Shown piece after piece: positions 45,918 to 58,600 of a stretch of DNA of 64,000 nucleotides (positions within the stretch are counted from its first letter, which is position 1; each line of letters begins with the position of its first letter). A program made the position numbers and the translations under genes. Under the pieces are notes generated by a model. It did no database searches, was not told the DNA's origin, and saw nothing but the letters and a program-made list of their open reading frames with translations. This DNA is from Protopterus annectens (lineage: Eukaryota; Chordata; Ceratodontiformes; Protopteridae), in assembly GCF_019279795.1 (NCBI RefSeq), contig NC_056743.1:871394478-871458477 (forward strand). The letters are read 5' to 3'.

Positions 45918-48300
45918 TCACTCGAAAGTTGAGATGAAAACTTAGTGTTCACTGTACAAACCTCAAATTGAGCACATCTTAGAATCCTGGCTAAAGCACC
46001 ATTCTCTTTTATTTAACTATATTTTTTATTTATGTCCTAAAATGATAGGCCGAGCATTCATTCAGGTGACTGCGTTGTGTCTGTCACATCATAAAAATGT
46101 TATTTTGCTGCTGTCTCACCTAATCCTACTGAGATCAAATATAACTGGATCGTTTCGAAGTACATAATTGGTGATCATCACAAGTTCATAGAGGAGATGC
46201 TCTTCAAGCCACTTGCCCAGCTTCACGTTCTGCATTTGAGTATACTATATATCATTTGATTGAACTGCAAGTGATAAAAGGCATATGATCAAACCACAAT
46301 CTGTCACATCTCCAAGCCAGGCTTTGTCAGGGATTCTGCAGGGTAACATCGCTCACATTCAACTTGCAATCACTTCCTGGATGCACTTTACCACGAGTCT
46401 GGAAGGGGCAAATCCAATGATCTTCTACTGATTGCCAAGCTTGAAAATTCATAGCTTGATCATTGCGGCTTTGACAATTTGATGATGGAAACCTCTGCAT
46501 TTGCCACATGTCACAGTACTGAGCTCCTTCTGATGAAATATGCCATTATACTGGGAGACTAAAAAAAGGACAACCAAACTGAAAAAGTAATAAAAACATT
46601 TTTTATGTTATCTTAATCTTTGTTGACTTACTTACGTCCTTACACTATTTAAGTTTTTTTTTTATTTGTTAGACCCACAAAAATGGCCCTATAGAAGCTG
46701 TTATGCTGACAAGATTTCAGTACTCCCTATCTGTCCCCACAAAGTGACAGAGAAAAAAAAACTTTCTGCAGTCTTTTACCTCTGTTCACTTAGAGTGTGT
46801 TTACTGCGGCTTCTTGCTGTTTTAGCTGCATCTGGCAAGTGCCATTTGTTCTACTTCACTAAACCCCTTTATTTCTTTTTGCTACCATATCCTTTGAACC
46901 TTTTTCAGTTATTGCTGAATGCTAAGCTTGAAGCAGTTACTAATGGATTTGCTTTTGTTCAGGAGTAGAACTGTAACTCCAGGTCTTACTTTATAGCTGT
47001 GGGGTAAAGCTGGTCATCTGTGCCTGACAATATGACAACACCATATGACAACACCACAGCAAAGAAAAATCTGACTTTGCAGACTTCACTTACATTTATG
47101 AAATTTTATCACACCATTTATTGGAATTGAATCAGTGACATACCTAATTACTTTTTTTCTTGAAGCAGAACATTTCTTAGATGTAACTACCCCTCCCATA
47201 TTCAGACTGAACAAATACATGATGTAAAATGTGTTATGGCAAACACTTTATTAGAATAACACACAACTTCACAAAAATCCAAAATGACTTGGAGAAACAA
47301 TGCAGGAAAAGATTTTAAGAGGAAACAGAAGCATCAATACTTAATTTTCTTTGCATAGCTTAAAGGGAATGCTAAACATATTGCAAGGAGAAAAACATAA
47401 CATTTGAGAATAATCGCCATTTAATTATTTCTTTAGTACTCAAATGGAAACATGCTCTCTAGATTTTCCCTTATTCAAGTCTTTTCTAACAGCACCTGAC
47501 TTTTCCAGCATAGTCACTGGAAACCATAGTTGTCACTAACAAAATAACTAATTAACCAGTAAAATTCAACCTTCCTGATGAGTTTGTAGTAGCAGTCAGT
47601 GATGACTGTTCCAGAATGCTATTATTCATAACAAAACATCAAACTACCCTACTTATTTTTCAGTTCCTTTCCTTTATTAAATGACCCTAGTGCCCTTTTT
47701 TGAACACAACTAACTGGTGCAGAATTATCCCTGAATAAGAAAGCTCATAACTGAGTCTTGTAACAAGTGCTGAATAGTCTTCTAATTACAGATCACACAT
47801 TATTTCTTTACATGCGGAGTGAGTATGGAAGGGGGTGTAGATGTGGCCTTTGAGTATAGCTGGACATTTTGTACAGTGCACACAGCAGGCTAGTGGATAA
47901 AAAACTTTGAGTAGGTGGTAAGGTGGCTAAGACATTGGCAAGGCAGTAGAAGATAGATATTCATAATAAAGGGAGTCCATCTACATGAAAGGATAAGTAA
48001 TCGAGTACTCGGTACTGTGTTAAGTCATTACGGAACGGATAGATAAGACAGTGCAGAAATAAAACCAGAAAATTGTCAAGACTGAGGAATGGTAGCTTAA
48101 ATTAATTGAGAAAAGTTGCAAACTAATGTAAATAAAAAGAAAAATTCTAGGAAGGGAGTACATATGTTGAAGGAAACAGATGCAACACTAAATGAAGAAA
48201 GGGATGTGGCGGTTCTTGCATTAAATGATCTAAAAGGAAGCAAATAATGTGAGTGAGCTGGGACGTCTGTCAGAAAAGTGATACAGCTAAGAGCTTTCAT
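45918..48300. other. Unassigned sequence
   Basis: Mostly AT-rich. A broken protein-like minus frame at about 46105-46540 is noted under findings; otherwise nothing is recognised. Confidence 0.4.
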
Positions 48301-48826
48301 TACTAGAAAATGAGACATTATTTTCCACTGTTTAGACAAGTAGTAAGATCACCATATAGAGCACCGTGCCCTTTTTTGGGCACAATATTACTGAAAATGA
48401 GATATTATTTTCCACTGTTTAGACAAGTAGTAAGATCACCATATAGAGCACTGTGCCCTTTTTTGGGCACAGTATTATTGAAAATGAGACATTATTTTGC
48501 ACTGTTTAGACAAGTAGTAAGATCACCATATAGAGCACCGTGCCCTTTTTTGGGCACAGTATTACTAGAAAATGAGACATTATTTTGCACTGTTTAGACA
48601 AGTAGTAAGATCACCATATAGAGCACCGTGCCCTTTTTTGGGCACAGTATTACTAGAAAATGAGACATTATTTTCCACTGTTTAGACAAGTAGTAAGATC
48701 ACCATATAGAGCACCGTGCCCTTTTTTGGGCACAGTATTATTGAAAATGAGACATTATTTTGCACTGTTTAGACAAGTAGTAAGATCACCATATAGAGCA
48801 CCGTGCCCTTTTTTGGGCACAGTATT
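48301..48826 (+). repeat. 87-bp minisatellite, six copies
   Basis: TGAGACATT-type unit starts lie at 48311, 48398, 48485, 48573, 48661 and 48748 (period 87-88). Every unit contains the hairpin word GTGCCCTTTTTTGGGCAC. Junction variants TTGAAAATGAG and CTAGAAAATGAG distinguish subtypes. The 29-codon periodic open frame (CPFLGTVLLKMRHYF) is a by-product of a period divisible by three, not a gene. Confidence 0.96.
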
Positions 48827-48884
48827 TTCAAAGATCATAGCTGAAATGGATATTGGAGGTAATCCAGAGATTAACAAAAGCATA

Positions 48885-49020
48885 GGTTCATAGGTAAGTA
48901 CTAGGCTAGTTACCATTGTGGGACATTTAAAGCCTAGCCATTTTCCCTTTCAAGGATGATAATGAAACCCTGTATCTTGTATCTATATAGGTAAACGCCT
49001 TAACCATTGTATGAACCCCA
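48885..49020 (-). mobile_element. CR1-like LINE extreme 3' end
   Basis: The + strand starts ATAGGTTCATAGGTAAGTAC and continues AGGCTAGTTACCATTGTGGG, paralleling 26315-26370 (ATAGGTTCATAGGTAGGTAC, AGGCTATTGGCCCTGGGG). Only the 3' UTR is present. It begins immediately after the 87-bp array. Confidence 0.75.
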
Positions 49021-49656
49021 AACCCTGGTTGTGGGATTTGTAGTAAAAGTCACATGAAAACATACTGGAGTTTAACATAAATAATTTTGAAGAAACAACA
49101 CATGAAAGGTGAGAAAATAGGAACTGTTCAAGTGGGTGCCATCTCTCAAAAAAGTAATGTATGTCTAGAAGTTACCATAATCTGAAGACACTTTCTGTAT
49201 TACGTAAGAATAATGGGGATGTTTTACAGAGCAGTGGTGAATAAGTAGAACAATCTTTCCAGAGACAGGAGTGTCAAAATGGTAGCATAATTCTAGAATG
49301 CATGGAATATAAGGTGATTCATTTTAGGGGTGCAAAAATAAATAAACTCTGAGTTAAGTACAGCAGCACCCCATCAAAAAGGGAGGGAAATGGGTCAGCA
49401 TGGTAGGCAAAGCAATCATTATCTGCCTTAAAAATCTATTTTCTTTCTAATCATCTTTCTGTAATACACCCACTGAAATCACTTTTCATTATATTATTTT
49501 GATAGAACACCTTCGTTATCTGATACTATGCTTTTCTATTCTGACCACCATAGCAACCACTTCTACTTCCACATTACAGTGGGACCTGTGCTCCCTGCAC
49601 CACTTGCATGAGCCATTAACTGTAGCTGCACCTTGCACTGTAACATGTGAACACCC

Positions 49657-49876
49657 ATTGTGTAACCTCTCTGTCCTGTCTATCCATAAGGTCAGGACAA
49701 GTTAATATAATTACACAACTGAAACATGCTAGAAATCCACTCTCAGACCTCCCTATCCTATCTATACATAAGAACGTCAGTCCAATTTAAAATTAAAGCC
49801 ACAGGCTTTTAGCTTTAAACATGCTAAAACCCACTGTTAGGCCTCCCTATCCTAAGTATTCATAGGAAAGTCAGTG
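49657..49876 (+). repeat. Degenerate tandem repeat, ~100-bp spacing, three copies
   Basis: CCTCTCTGTCCTGTCTATCC, CCTCCCTATCCTATCTATAC and CCTCCCTATCCTAAGTATTC each precede ATA(A/G)G...GTCAG. The first two are ~80 bp and the last two ~104 bp apart. AAACATGCTA precedes the last two. Confidence 0.7.
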
Positions 49877-49879
49877 GTG

Positions 49880-50915
49880 GATGAAATAAGGTATCCACTT
49901 AAATAATAAAGAGTGCTTGAGATGAAACTGAAGCCAAACGAGCTATATCCAAATCATTTATTCAGATTCACACAAAGCAGCCAGTGTAAGTGTATCCACT
50001 TAATCCTTAAGCATTAATTGAACACAGGAGTCTGCGGTCGCACTTCCATAGTAATCACATACGTGTCACTGTAAACAGAAGCCTGCAGTCAGCATTCACC
50101 AGGGAACTACAAAAAGGAAAGTGCTGTCAGCTGTCCTTAATTAGATGACAGAAATTCTCAACCCCAACATTCTTGAAAATCCAAACCACTAGCATACCTT
50201 CATATCCCCAAATCACAGATTTACTTCACATGCGGGGCTCTTTGTATACCCCGCACTCTAACCAGGTGCTTCCAAGGAGTTGCATGGCTGTTGACAGATA
50301 AGCAGGATCTCACTTATCTCAAAGTGTAACTTCTGCAGTACACCCCAGAATCCATTATTCCCTTCCTCACCTTGCTATATCTGTGCATTTGATATAAATA
50401 CTCAATATTGTGTTATCTACCCATATTATTCTGATTCTGTCTTCTTTTAAAGGAAATTAGATGTTTTCCGTGCTTCAGTATTGTGAGACTACAAGTTATG
50501 AGAACAAAATATGAAGGATATTTAAAAAAAAATGATTTATAAAATAAGTGGACTACACATCCCCAAGAATATAACAAAATTTTGAGTAAATAGTGGAGTA
50601 AAAATAAATAATTTGTATAATATGCACAGTTGCATTAGGTTGGATAAATGGTTTTATATGGATAGGTCTCTTCAGGACAGCACTGAATAGTCACTTGCTG
50701 TACATTAATATTTAAGTTTTGAAAATACAGTGCAATAAGTTGGTATATTTATCACCAAGCAAGCTCTATTATAAGGTCAAGGTAGTGTTCCAAAATTAGT
50801 GAGATACTGGAGAAACGAATGGCAAATTCACACAATTAGCAGGTAAATGCTACAACATCAATGTAATGTACCATGCCTTGTGCCAACAGCACTGACATGA
50901 TTTATTGTGCTTGAT
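49880..50915. other. Elastase 5' flank, nothing further recognised
   Basis: Contains no LINE or SINE I can identify. Distal regulatory elements may be here but are not resolvable by eye. Confidence 0.4.
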
Positions 50916-50917
50916 AG

Positions 50918-50957
50918 TGGGAAATCAAGCCACCACATCTTGTCAGACACTATAAAT
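50918..50957 (+). promoter_or_regulatory. Elastase core promoter with TATA box
   Basis: TATAAAT at 50951-50957 lies 42 bases before the ATG, implying transcription start near 50980 and a very short leader, usual for pancreatic protease genes. TGGGAAA at 50918-50924 matches the inverted TTTCCCA half-site of the acinar factor PTF1, but the partner E-box is not clear. Confidence 0.7.
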
Positions 50958-50992
50958 ACTGAAGGCATCAACAGGGAGCCACAATCGGCAAA

Positions 50993-51032
50993 ATGCTCAG
51001 ACTCATTGTAGCTGCAGTTCTCATCGCTGGTG
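50993..51032 (+). CDS. CELA2A: Elastase coding exon 1
   Basis: ATG in context GGCAAAATG; encodes [13 protein letters not shown] plus one base. Donor GTGAGT at 51033. Confidence 0.92.
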
Positions 51033-54000
51033 GTGAGTATTTAAAACTAAACATGTCTCTGATTATAGCAAAATGTACCAAGAAATTTGAGAATTGATAA
51101 AAACTATATCTGAAAATGGAAAACTGAAAATTCTGAAAAAATAATTAAATCTAATATTCCTTTACTGGTCATTGATAAGTGTTACTTCATGCTGGCTAGT
51201 TAGTCCCATTTTGGATACTGCATACTGAATACTACAATCTGACACAAAATTCTCCATGTTCATTTTTCTGTGAATGAATTATTAATTTGAAAGATGTACA
51301 ATAATTCACAATTAAGAAAGGGTACAGCAAAACATATAGAAAGAAATGGCAGGTAATGGGAATGTTCTACTATGCACGCGATCAATATTTGACTTTCAGG
51401 ATCCATTAGGCTTATGCCAGGAATGTTTGAATTAAACTAATATGTGTATTTGGAGCGCAGAGGACTGCTTCATACAACATCAACCTTCCAGTTAAGAACA
51501 TCATCAGTCTGCTTAATGTGAACATATTTCATTTTCACATGCAGACATTTTGTTCAGCATTTCCGCTACATATCTCACTGACACTCTTGAGTATTTAAAT
51601 ATTTCTAGCATGTTTCTGTTTTCTCTTTGTCCTTATTAGTGCGCATTAAAGTCACTCTGCTGGACTTCATACAGGTTGTGTTATAGATCCTTTAAAATGT
51701 TCTGTCACATTCTTCTGGACAACCTCTTTTTATTTCTTTTCTTCTAGAAGGTAAGCATCTAAGACCAGGTGCAACATCTTCGGTGAATTCTCATGAAAGT
51801 TTTATATAGTGTAAGAATAGTTCAGAAATGTAACCAGCTGATGTTCCACAAATAAAGTTGAATGACCTCATTCCAAATACACAATTTCCAATCCAGCTAG
51901 CTAGAATTCTTGTACTTACATTACGAGCAGAAAAGCTTTAGTTAAAATATGTCAAGTTGGTTTCTCTCTTCCTTTTTGCAAATAACTAGAGACATTCGGT
52001 TTATTCTGTTTGAATGTCTGATATTTTCCTTAGGTTTCAAAAAGGCCTGATAAGGCATTACTCATACAACAAACTTAAAGCTCGGTTATAAATAGAATAA
52101 ACCATTGTTCACTAAACCATATGTGCAAATGTATACATCCTAATATATCTACATGCCTGTCTTTGACATCTGTGTATTGTACCCATTGTTAAGAAGAAAC
52201 CTGCTGGCATTCAGATTATCAGAACTGCCCACTCAAAAATAACAAGGAAGACTCAACAGTTTGTTTATTTCACGTAAAAGCACATTGTTGCATTTTAATT
52301 CTGACAGATTATAGCACTCACAAATTTATTAACAATGAACTTTCTTATTTCTGTTTAGCATTCTCTTGTGGAGTGCCCACCTACCCACCTAATGCATCCA
52401 AAATAGTTGGGGGTGTCGAAGCAAGGCCAAATAGCTGGCCCTGGCAGGTAAGAAAACCAACAGTATTACAACGTGTAAGTTGGTAGTAGAGTTGCAAAAT
52501 GGTTAGTGTACATGCCGGTGCAGGAAAGAAAGACTCAATACACACAGGGGAATCATGAATTTATGGGCACACATGCAAAGGTTTTCCAGTAGTAAAGCAG
52601 TGTACAAACAGACTAGCTTCTGTAAGAAGTTTAGGCTCGTGCATGCAGCATTTTGAAAGAAACCTTTACTTACATTTGTGAATCATGGCTGCTTCTTTTC
52701 TTATTTCTCACTTTGACTTGATATTTGTTTTTCGTTTACAGGTCTCCCTTCAGTACTACACAGGCAGCAGCTGGTTTCACACCTGTGGTGCAATACTTAT
52801 CGATCGTTCCTGGGTGCTCACCGCTGCTCACTGCATCAGGTGAGTCTGCAAAAAACTGTCATGGTCACCTGTTGATCCTGGGAAATAGTCATAAAATGAA
52901 TACATTTATCAACTAAAACAAATAGCAGTTTCATTTTATTTTTTGTTCTTGTATTGATCTATTTGTTTAAAGCAATGGATCGATGAAACAAACAAACAAA
53001 AAAGACTTGTTTCAGGTGAAAAAGTATTAGAAAGCTTAGAGGATTACTTGCTTTTTGGGATACCTGGCATGATAACACACAGACACACACACATAAACAC
53101 ACATATATGTACAAAAATAGGTACAGCAAAACATCAATCTAACAGGATTGAAACTCAAAATAATTTAAATCAATCATCTAATTAATCAATTAAACAATAA
53201 AACTTATTTGCAGGAGCTTACTCATAGGATATTAAGTTTGCGGGTTCATCAACAAATAATATGCACTTCTTTCATTATTGGACTTTCTCAAACTGGCCAT
53301 GGGTGTCAATGTGTACATATGCATGCCTTCTGTGAAGACTGGGCTGTGGGCTGGCAACTCGACACCATAAAACCTCCACTGCCAATTGTTGTGTGGACTG
53401 ATGATCCACTGTGGCAACCCCTAATGGGAAAAGCCGAAAGAGGAAGAAGAAGATAAAGTAAAGTGAGTGTATGTGTGTGTGTGTGTATTTTTTCAGATTC
53501 ACAGTAGCTGTTACATCTATAGGAGACAACAGAATGGATGTTTAGATGTGTCCAAGCATGTTGCAAGTGTGGCCACAGTCCTTTTGTAGATGTAAAAGAG
53601 CCTGCTATATTTTATACACATACTCAGCTCATACATACATCTCAATTAATATATTATTTTGTGCAGTGCCAGGTATTTGGTGCTAACAGTGGTTGAATTA
53701 TCACGTGATGTGGTTGCTTTCTTCTGCTGTCTAATGAATGAGTTGTATTTGGCTAATTGTCCCTGTCCCATATCATTGGCCTGACCTGCACTTAACTTAT
53801 ATCTAGTCTTCTTATTGTGCATTTGTCATATTCTATTGTTGCTTAAGAGAGTTATGGTGGGGGTAAGTACGTCTTCCATGAATCACTCTATGATACCTTC
53901 CTGTCGCCATGGAAACTTTTCATTTGCACTTGGTGAATTTTCCCTGTGAAAACTAGGCCAATTCCACACAAACTATAAATGTGATCACTGTTATTTTGTA

Positions 54001-55555
54001 CTTTATGAGTCAAGTATACCAGTGGCACATTACACAAAGTTTGTTTCCAAAATATTTTATTTCTTAGCTGGGTATATAACCTTAGCCAAGAAAACAATTT
54101 CAGGTATGTCCTGGAACAGGAATGTGGCAACTCAACACAGATACAAAACACAAATATAAAAGTATACAAAAGGTTATACAAGCAGCACACTGTTGTAAAT
54201 ATAATTTCATATGCAGCTGCAAAGCACCTTGCACAAACAATCATGATTTATTATAGACTCTGCAGATTTATATATATCTAAAGCTTACTTAGCCTTAAGA
54301 CGTCTACCAGATTTTAATGTGGTCTGCTTGCTATATTTAAATGCATTATTTCATTGCAAACTGAAACCATTAATTTGAGATTACCTTTTACTGAACAAAG
54401 TACAAAAATGCAACCAACTTTTTTTCTGGCAAACATTCACACATTCATTTGAAATTCACTTTACAGAAACTAATATAATAACGTAATACTGGCCATTTAT
54501 TTAATACACAGCAGAATGCAATTATACATATATAGTACATCCCAAGTTTTAAACTCTGACGCTGTGTTTAAAATGGTTATGCTCATGCTTGGAAAACAGG
54601 ATTGGTTGAATCACAGTACATCTAATTATCTTGTTAAAATTACCTTTAGATTGCAAAGTTCCACCCCCTCCCAAAAAAAAAAAATATGAAACGCAAATGG
54701 TTCACTTTTAAGAACTGTGCTAAGGGAAGCAGTATTATTCACTGAAAAAGTAGTTTTACACAAACTTTCTACTTCCATTAAAAAAAAAAAACAGGTGTGC
54801 CACATGGTGTTCAATTGTGATTTACTTATTTTCAAAATATACTCATTTTCATATGATTTGAAAACTGTTTTTGTCTGCCATACTGTAAAACATTTAACTC
54901 ATAAGCTCTGGTTTCTTCTTTGTCCTCTCAGTTCTGGCCGATCCTATAGAGTTGGACTTGGAAAACACAGTCTGAGCTCGTCTGAAGCAAACTCAGCTTT
55001 TATTAGTGCCTCAAAAATCTTAGTCCATTCAAACTGGAACAATAACAGTGTTGCAAGTGGGTAAGTCAGGTTGTTGTACTGTCTACATGAATGTCTGTAT
55101 GGCATTTATAAATGTATTAATTGATGTATTTATTGACATAACTTTACTGGCAAAATTTGAGTTGGCAATAACTTGTTTTTAACAGAGACCTAGGGAGAAA
55201 AGCTCCAAAATATTATACAAAAGGCAAATAGTAGAATGCAGCAAATATAAGCATTCAATATGCATTAACATATTTACAAGTACAATATAATACAACAGAG
55301 TTGTAAAGTTTTGTCATTTTTGCAGTTTTACACAATAAAATCTAATATGGAGTAAGCAAAGAAATAATATTGCCTAGTGAGAGAACTAAGGTTAATTAGT
55401 TTAAATTGGAAGATGTGAACAGAGAAAGTCAAAAATAAAGGTAAGATAAACAGGGAAAATACATGAACTCAGATAAAGAGAGACAGTGGGTAGTTGAGAA
55501 ATTAATAAACTGACAGTGTCAGATATGAGAGAGAAGATTGGTTAATACAAAAAGG

Positions 55556-55621
<66 letters not shown>

Positions 55622-58600
55622 AGAAGAGAAAAGCATGTCCCAGATGAGATGCTGACAGTGATATTGTAGTAGACTGAAAATATTTTAGTGTTTAACAATT
55701 TAGTAGGGGGGCGTCACTCAACTTGAGTGATATCATAGGCTACTATATCTATCACTCTATCACTGTACGTCAGTCAGGAAACGTTACTGCTCACTGTATA
55801 TCTGCAGATGGTCAGGAAACATCACTGTTCACTGTATATCTGCAGATGGTCAGGAAACGTCACTGCTCACTGTATATCTGCAGATGGTCAGGAAACATCA
55901 CTGCTCACTGTATATCTGCAGATGGTCAGGAAACGTCACTGCTTACTGTATATCTGCAGATGGTCAGGAAACGTCACTGCTTACTGTATATCTGCAGATG
56001 GTCAGGAAACATCACTGCTTACTGTATAACTGCAGATGGTCAGGAAACGTCACTGCTCACTGTATATCTGCAGATGGTCAGGAAACGTCACTGCTTACTG
56101 TATATCTGCAGATGGTCAGGAAATGTCACTGCTTACTATATATCTGCAGATGGTCAGGAAACGTCACTGCTTACTGTATATCTGCAGATGGTCAGGAAAT
56201 GTCACTGCTCACTGTATATCTGCAGATGGTCAGGAAACGTCACTGCTCACTGTATATCTGCAGATGGTCAGGAAACGTCACTGTTCACTGTATATCTGCA
56301 GATGGTCACTGTATATCTGCAGATGGTCAGGAAATGTCACTGCATATCTGTAGATGGTCAGGAAACATCACTGCTCACTGTATATCTGCAGATGGTCACT
56401 GTATAGCTGCAGATGGTCAGGAAACATCACTGCTCACTGTATATCTGCAGATGGATGCATTACTTTTGCTTGTTTTAAGTTCTGCTTTCATGCTGCAAGA
56501 TGCATTGGATACAGTTCTTATGTTTTTACCATTAATTATATGGATGCCAGTAATGAGAGTTCTTAAAAGTTTGTGCAGTGATGTAGAAATGACCCCCTCC
56601 TCTGCATATAATGATTTCTCAAATAACTGTTTAAAACAGTTTTACTTTAGCAATGGATGTTACAACACTTTACTGACCTTAACAAGACACACACAAAGGA
56701 TTGTAGGTAGTCACCTCTTTAACTTTATAGGGAGGATATAGTCTCCTGTATGTTATACAGACTTAAAAAATCCTTTCTGGAAAGATACCAGTTCAGAATA
56801 GGGGAACAAATTCAAGACCTTTAACAGCTGTTGCAGAAAAAAATGGATTTGTAGAAATTAAGAGGTACTAAAGTGCAGGAGGTAATAAACTTCATCATAA
56901 GGTAGGAAAAAGTAGCTCTGAGATGTGGTTAACTGTATTATATGGTAAAGCTGTCTTTTAATCAGCCAATGTCTGCTTCTAAACACAGCCAATGTGAAGT
57001 ATGGGGTCCAGCCTCCCCAACTCCCAGTGCTGTTGCCTTAATGCAAAAGCAGAGGGGCAGTGGTATAGGGTGGCCATGGTGGTGCAGCAGTTAGCGTTGT
57101 CGCCTCACAGCAAGAGGTTCTCTGGTTCGATCTTCAGCTGGGGTGCCTTCTGTGCAGAGTCTGCATGTCCTCCCTGTGGTCATGTGGGTTTCCTCTTGGT
57201 GCTCCAGTTTCCTCCCACATCCCAAAGACATGCTGCAGGTGGATTGGGCACTCTAAATTGGCCCTAGGCGTGATTGTTTGCATGTGTGTGCCTTCTGTGG
57301 AAGGTTGGGCGCCGGGCTGCCAACTCAACACCGCAAAAAAATGCACTGCCAATCATGAGCGGACAGGTGATCTGCTGTGGTGACCCCTAACCGGGAAAAG
57401 CCAAAAGAAGAAGAGGGCCAGTGGTATAGAATGTTCTCAGGATTCTCTTCAGTTTCACATCTGAAACTATGGTTTGTGGGACTTCAAACCATGCCAACTC
57501 CAATCTATGACTGCTTTCTGTAAGGATACGTTAGCAAAATCTATGAATGGATATGAAGAGATTGCTAGGGATTATAAAAATAAAAAGGGGGGATAAAGTA
57601 ATCCATAACAGAGTGTTAATCACTGCGGAGATACCACTGCTCATGGCATGTTCTCTCTAATTTAGCCAAATGATGTACTTGTGTAAGCGCTAGATGAGAC
57701 ACCTATAACCCATACCCTGGCACAACTTCACGTGGTTTTATAGTAGGTATATTTGTAATACATGTATAACCATATTTTAACTTAATTTTACTACCTTTTT
57801 AAATAGCTTATTTTACAAACAGTATTCCACAGCTGTTAAGAATTGTTTTTTTTTTTTAAATAATAGTTTTGGTCTTGACTACCTACTGAATATCAGTACT
57901 TGTTTGCTTCCACTATGGTCACTCAATCCCCGATCCTTTCTGATGTAAGCACTTCATATTAGCCACAAGGTCCCCATTTTGGAAGGAGGACCCATATTTA
58001 AGCAGACTGGGTAGGTGATGACCTCAGTGCTCCTGGCCATCATCTTACAATTTAAATTTGTGTCCTTGTGCTGAATTTTTCTTTTCCTTTTTATGCAGAC
58101 ATTGCCAACATGGCCCAGTGCAAAATTTAGGTGAACTCTTCCACAGCTCCATGGATTCTCTAGCAGGGGCTATGCTCCTGGTTCTTCCTGCACACCACCA
58201 GGTCTCATGCATGTGATGAACTTCAGTTGTAACCTCTGACCCTGGGATGAATAAGCTCACTTTGACTTCAGGCCATCTTGTTAAGCACCATGGCTGGCTA
58301 TGTAACCCCAGGTCACCGGTGCTGCATTCAGAGCACTCTCTCTCTACCATTGAGCCATGTTTTGCTAAGGATTTCATGTTGAAACAGTGAACATGGAGAA
58401 CAAGTAGTCACCCCACACAAATGAGTCATTCCAAGGGGATCCAATTCCTCTCTGCCTGGGAAGCCATGGTTGAGAAATCTCACTGCTTTGCCAGAGACAG
58501 TTTGCACCTGGCACCCCTAGGCTTTTGGCTGCCCATAGTGCCTTTTTTAGGCAAGGTCTCAAAAACAACATTACCAGTGTGAAATTAACCAATCAGAACA

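Noticed and set aside
48310-48893. Periodic frame CPFLGTVLLKMRHYF
   Set aside because: The 87-bp period keeps one frame open. The 88-bp units break it, and no gene signals are present.
55723-56741. Overlapping open frames of 227 and 285 codons rich in [14 protein letters not shown]-like repeats
   Set aside because: They are by-products of the 38-bp minisatellite, which lacks stops in every frame. There is no splice context and no known family.
58350-58362. Functional tRNA gene on the minus strand
   Set aside because: The A-box-like head is fair, but the B box is degraded and no acceptor stem can be formed, so a SINE origin is preferred.
58045-58377. 110-codon minus-strand frame
   Set aside because: Coincides with a tRNA-like SINE candidate; no protein family recognised.
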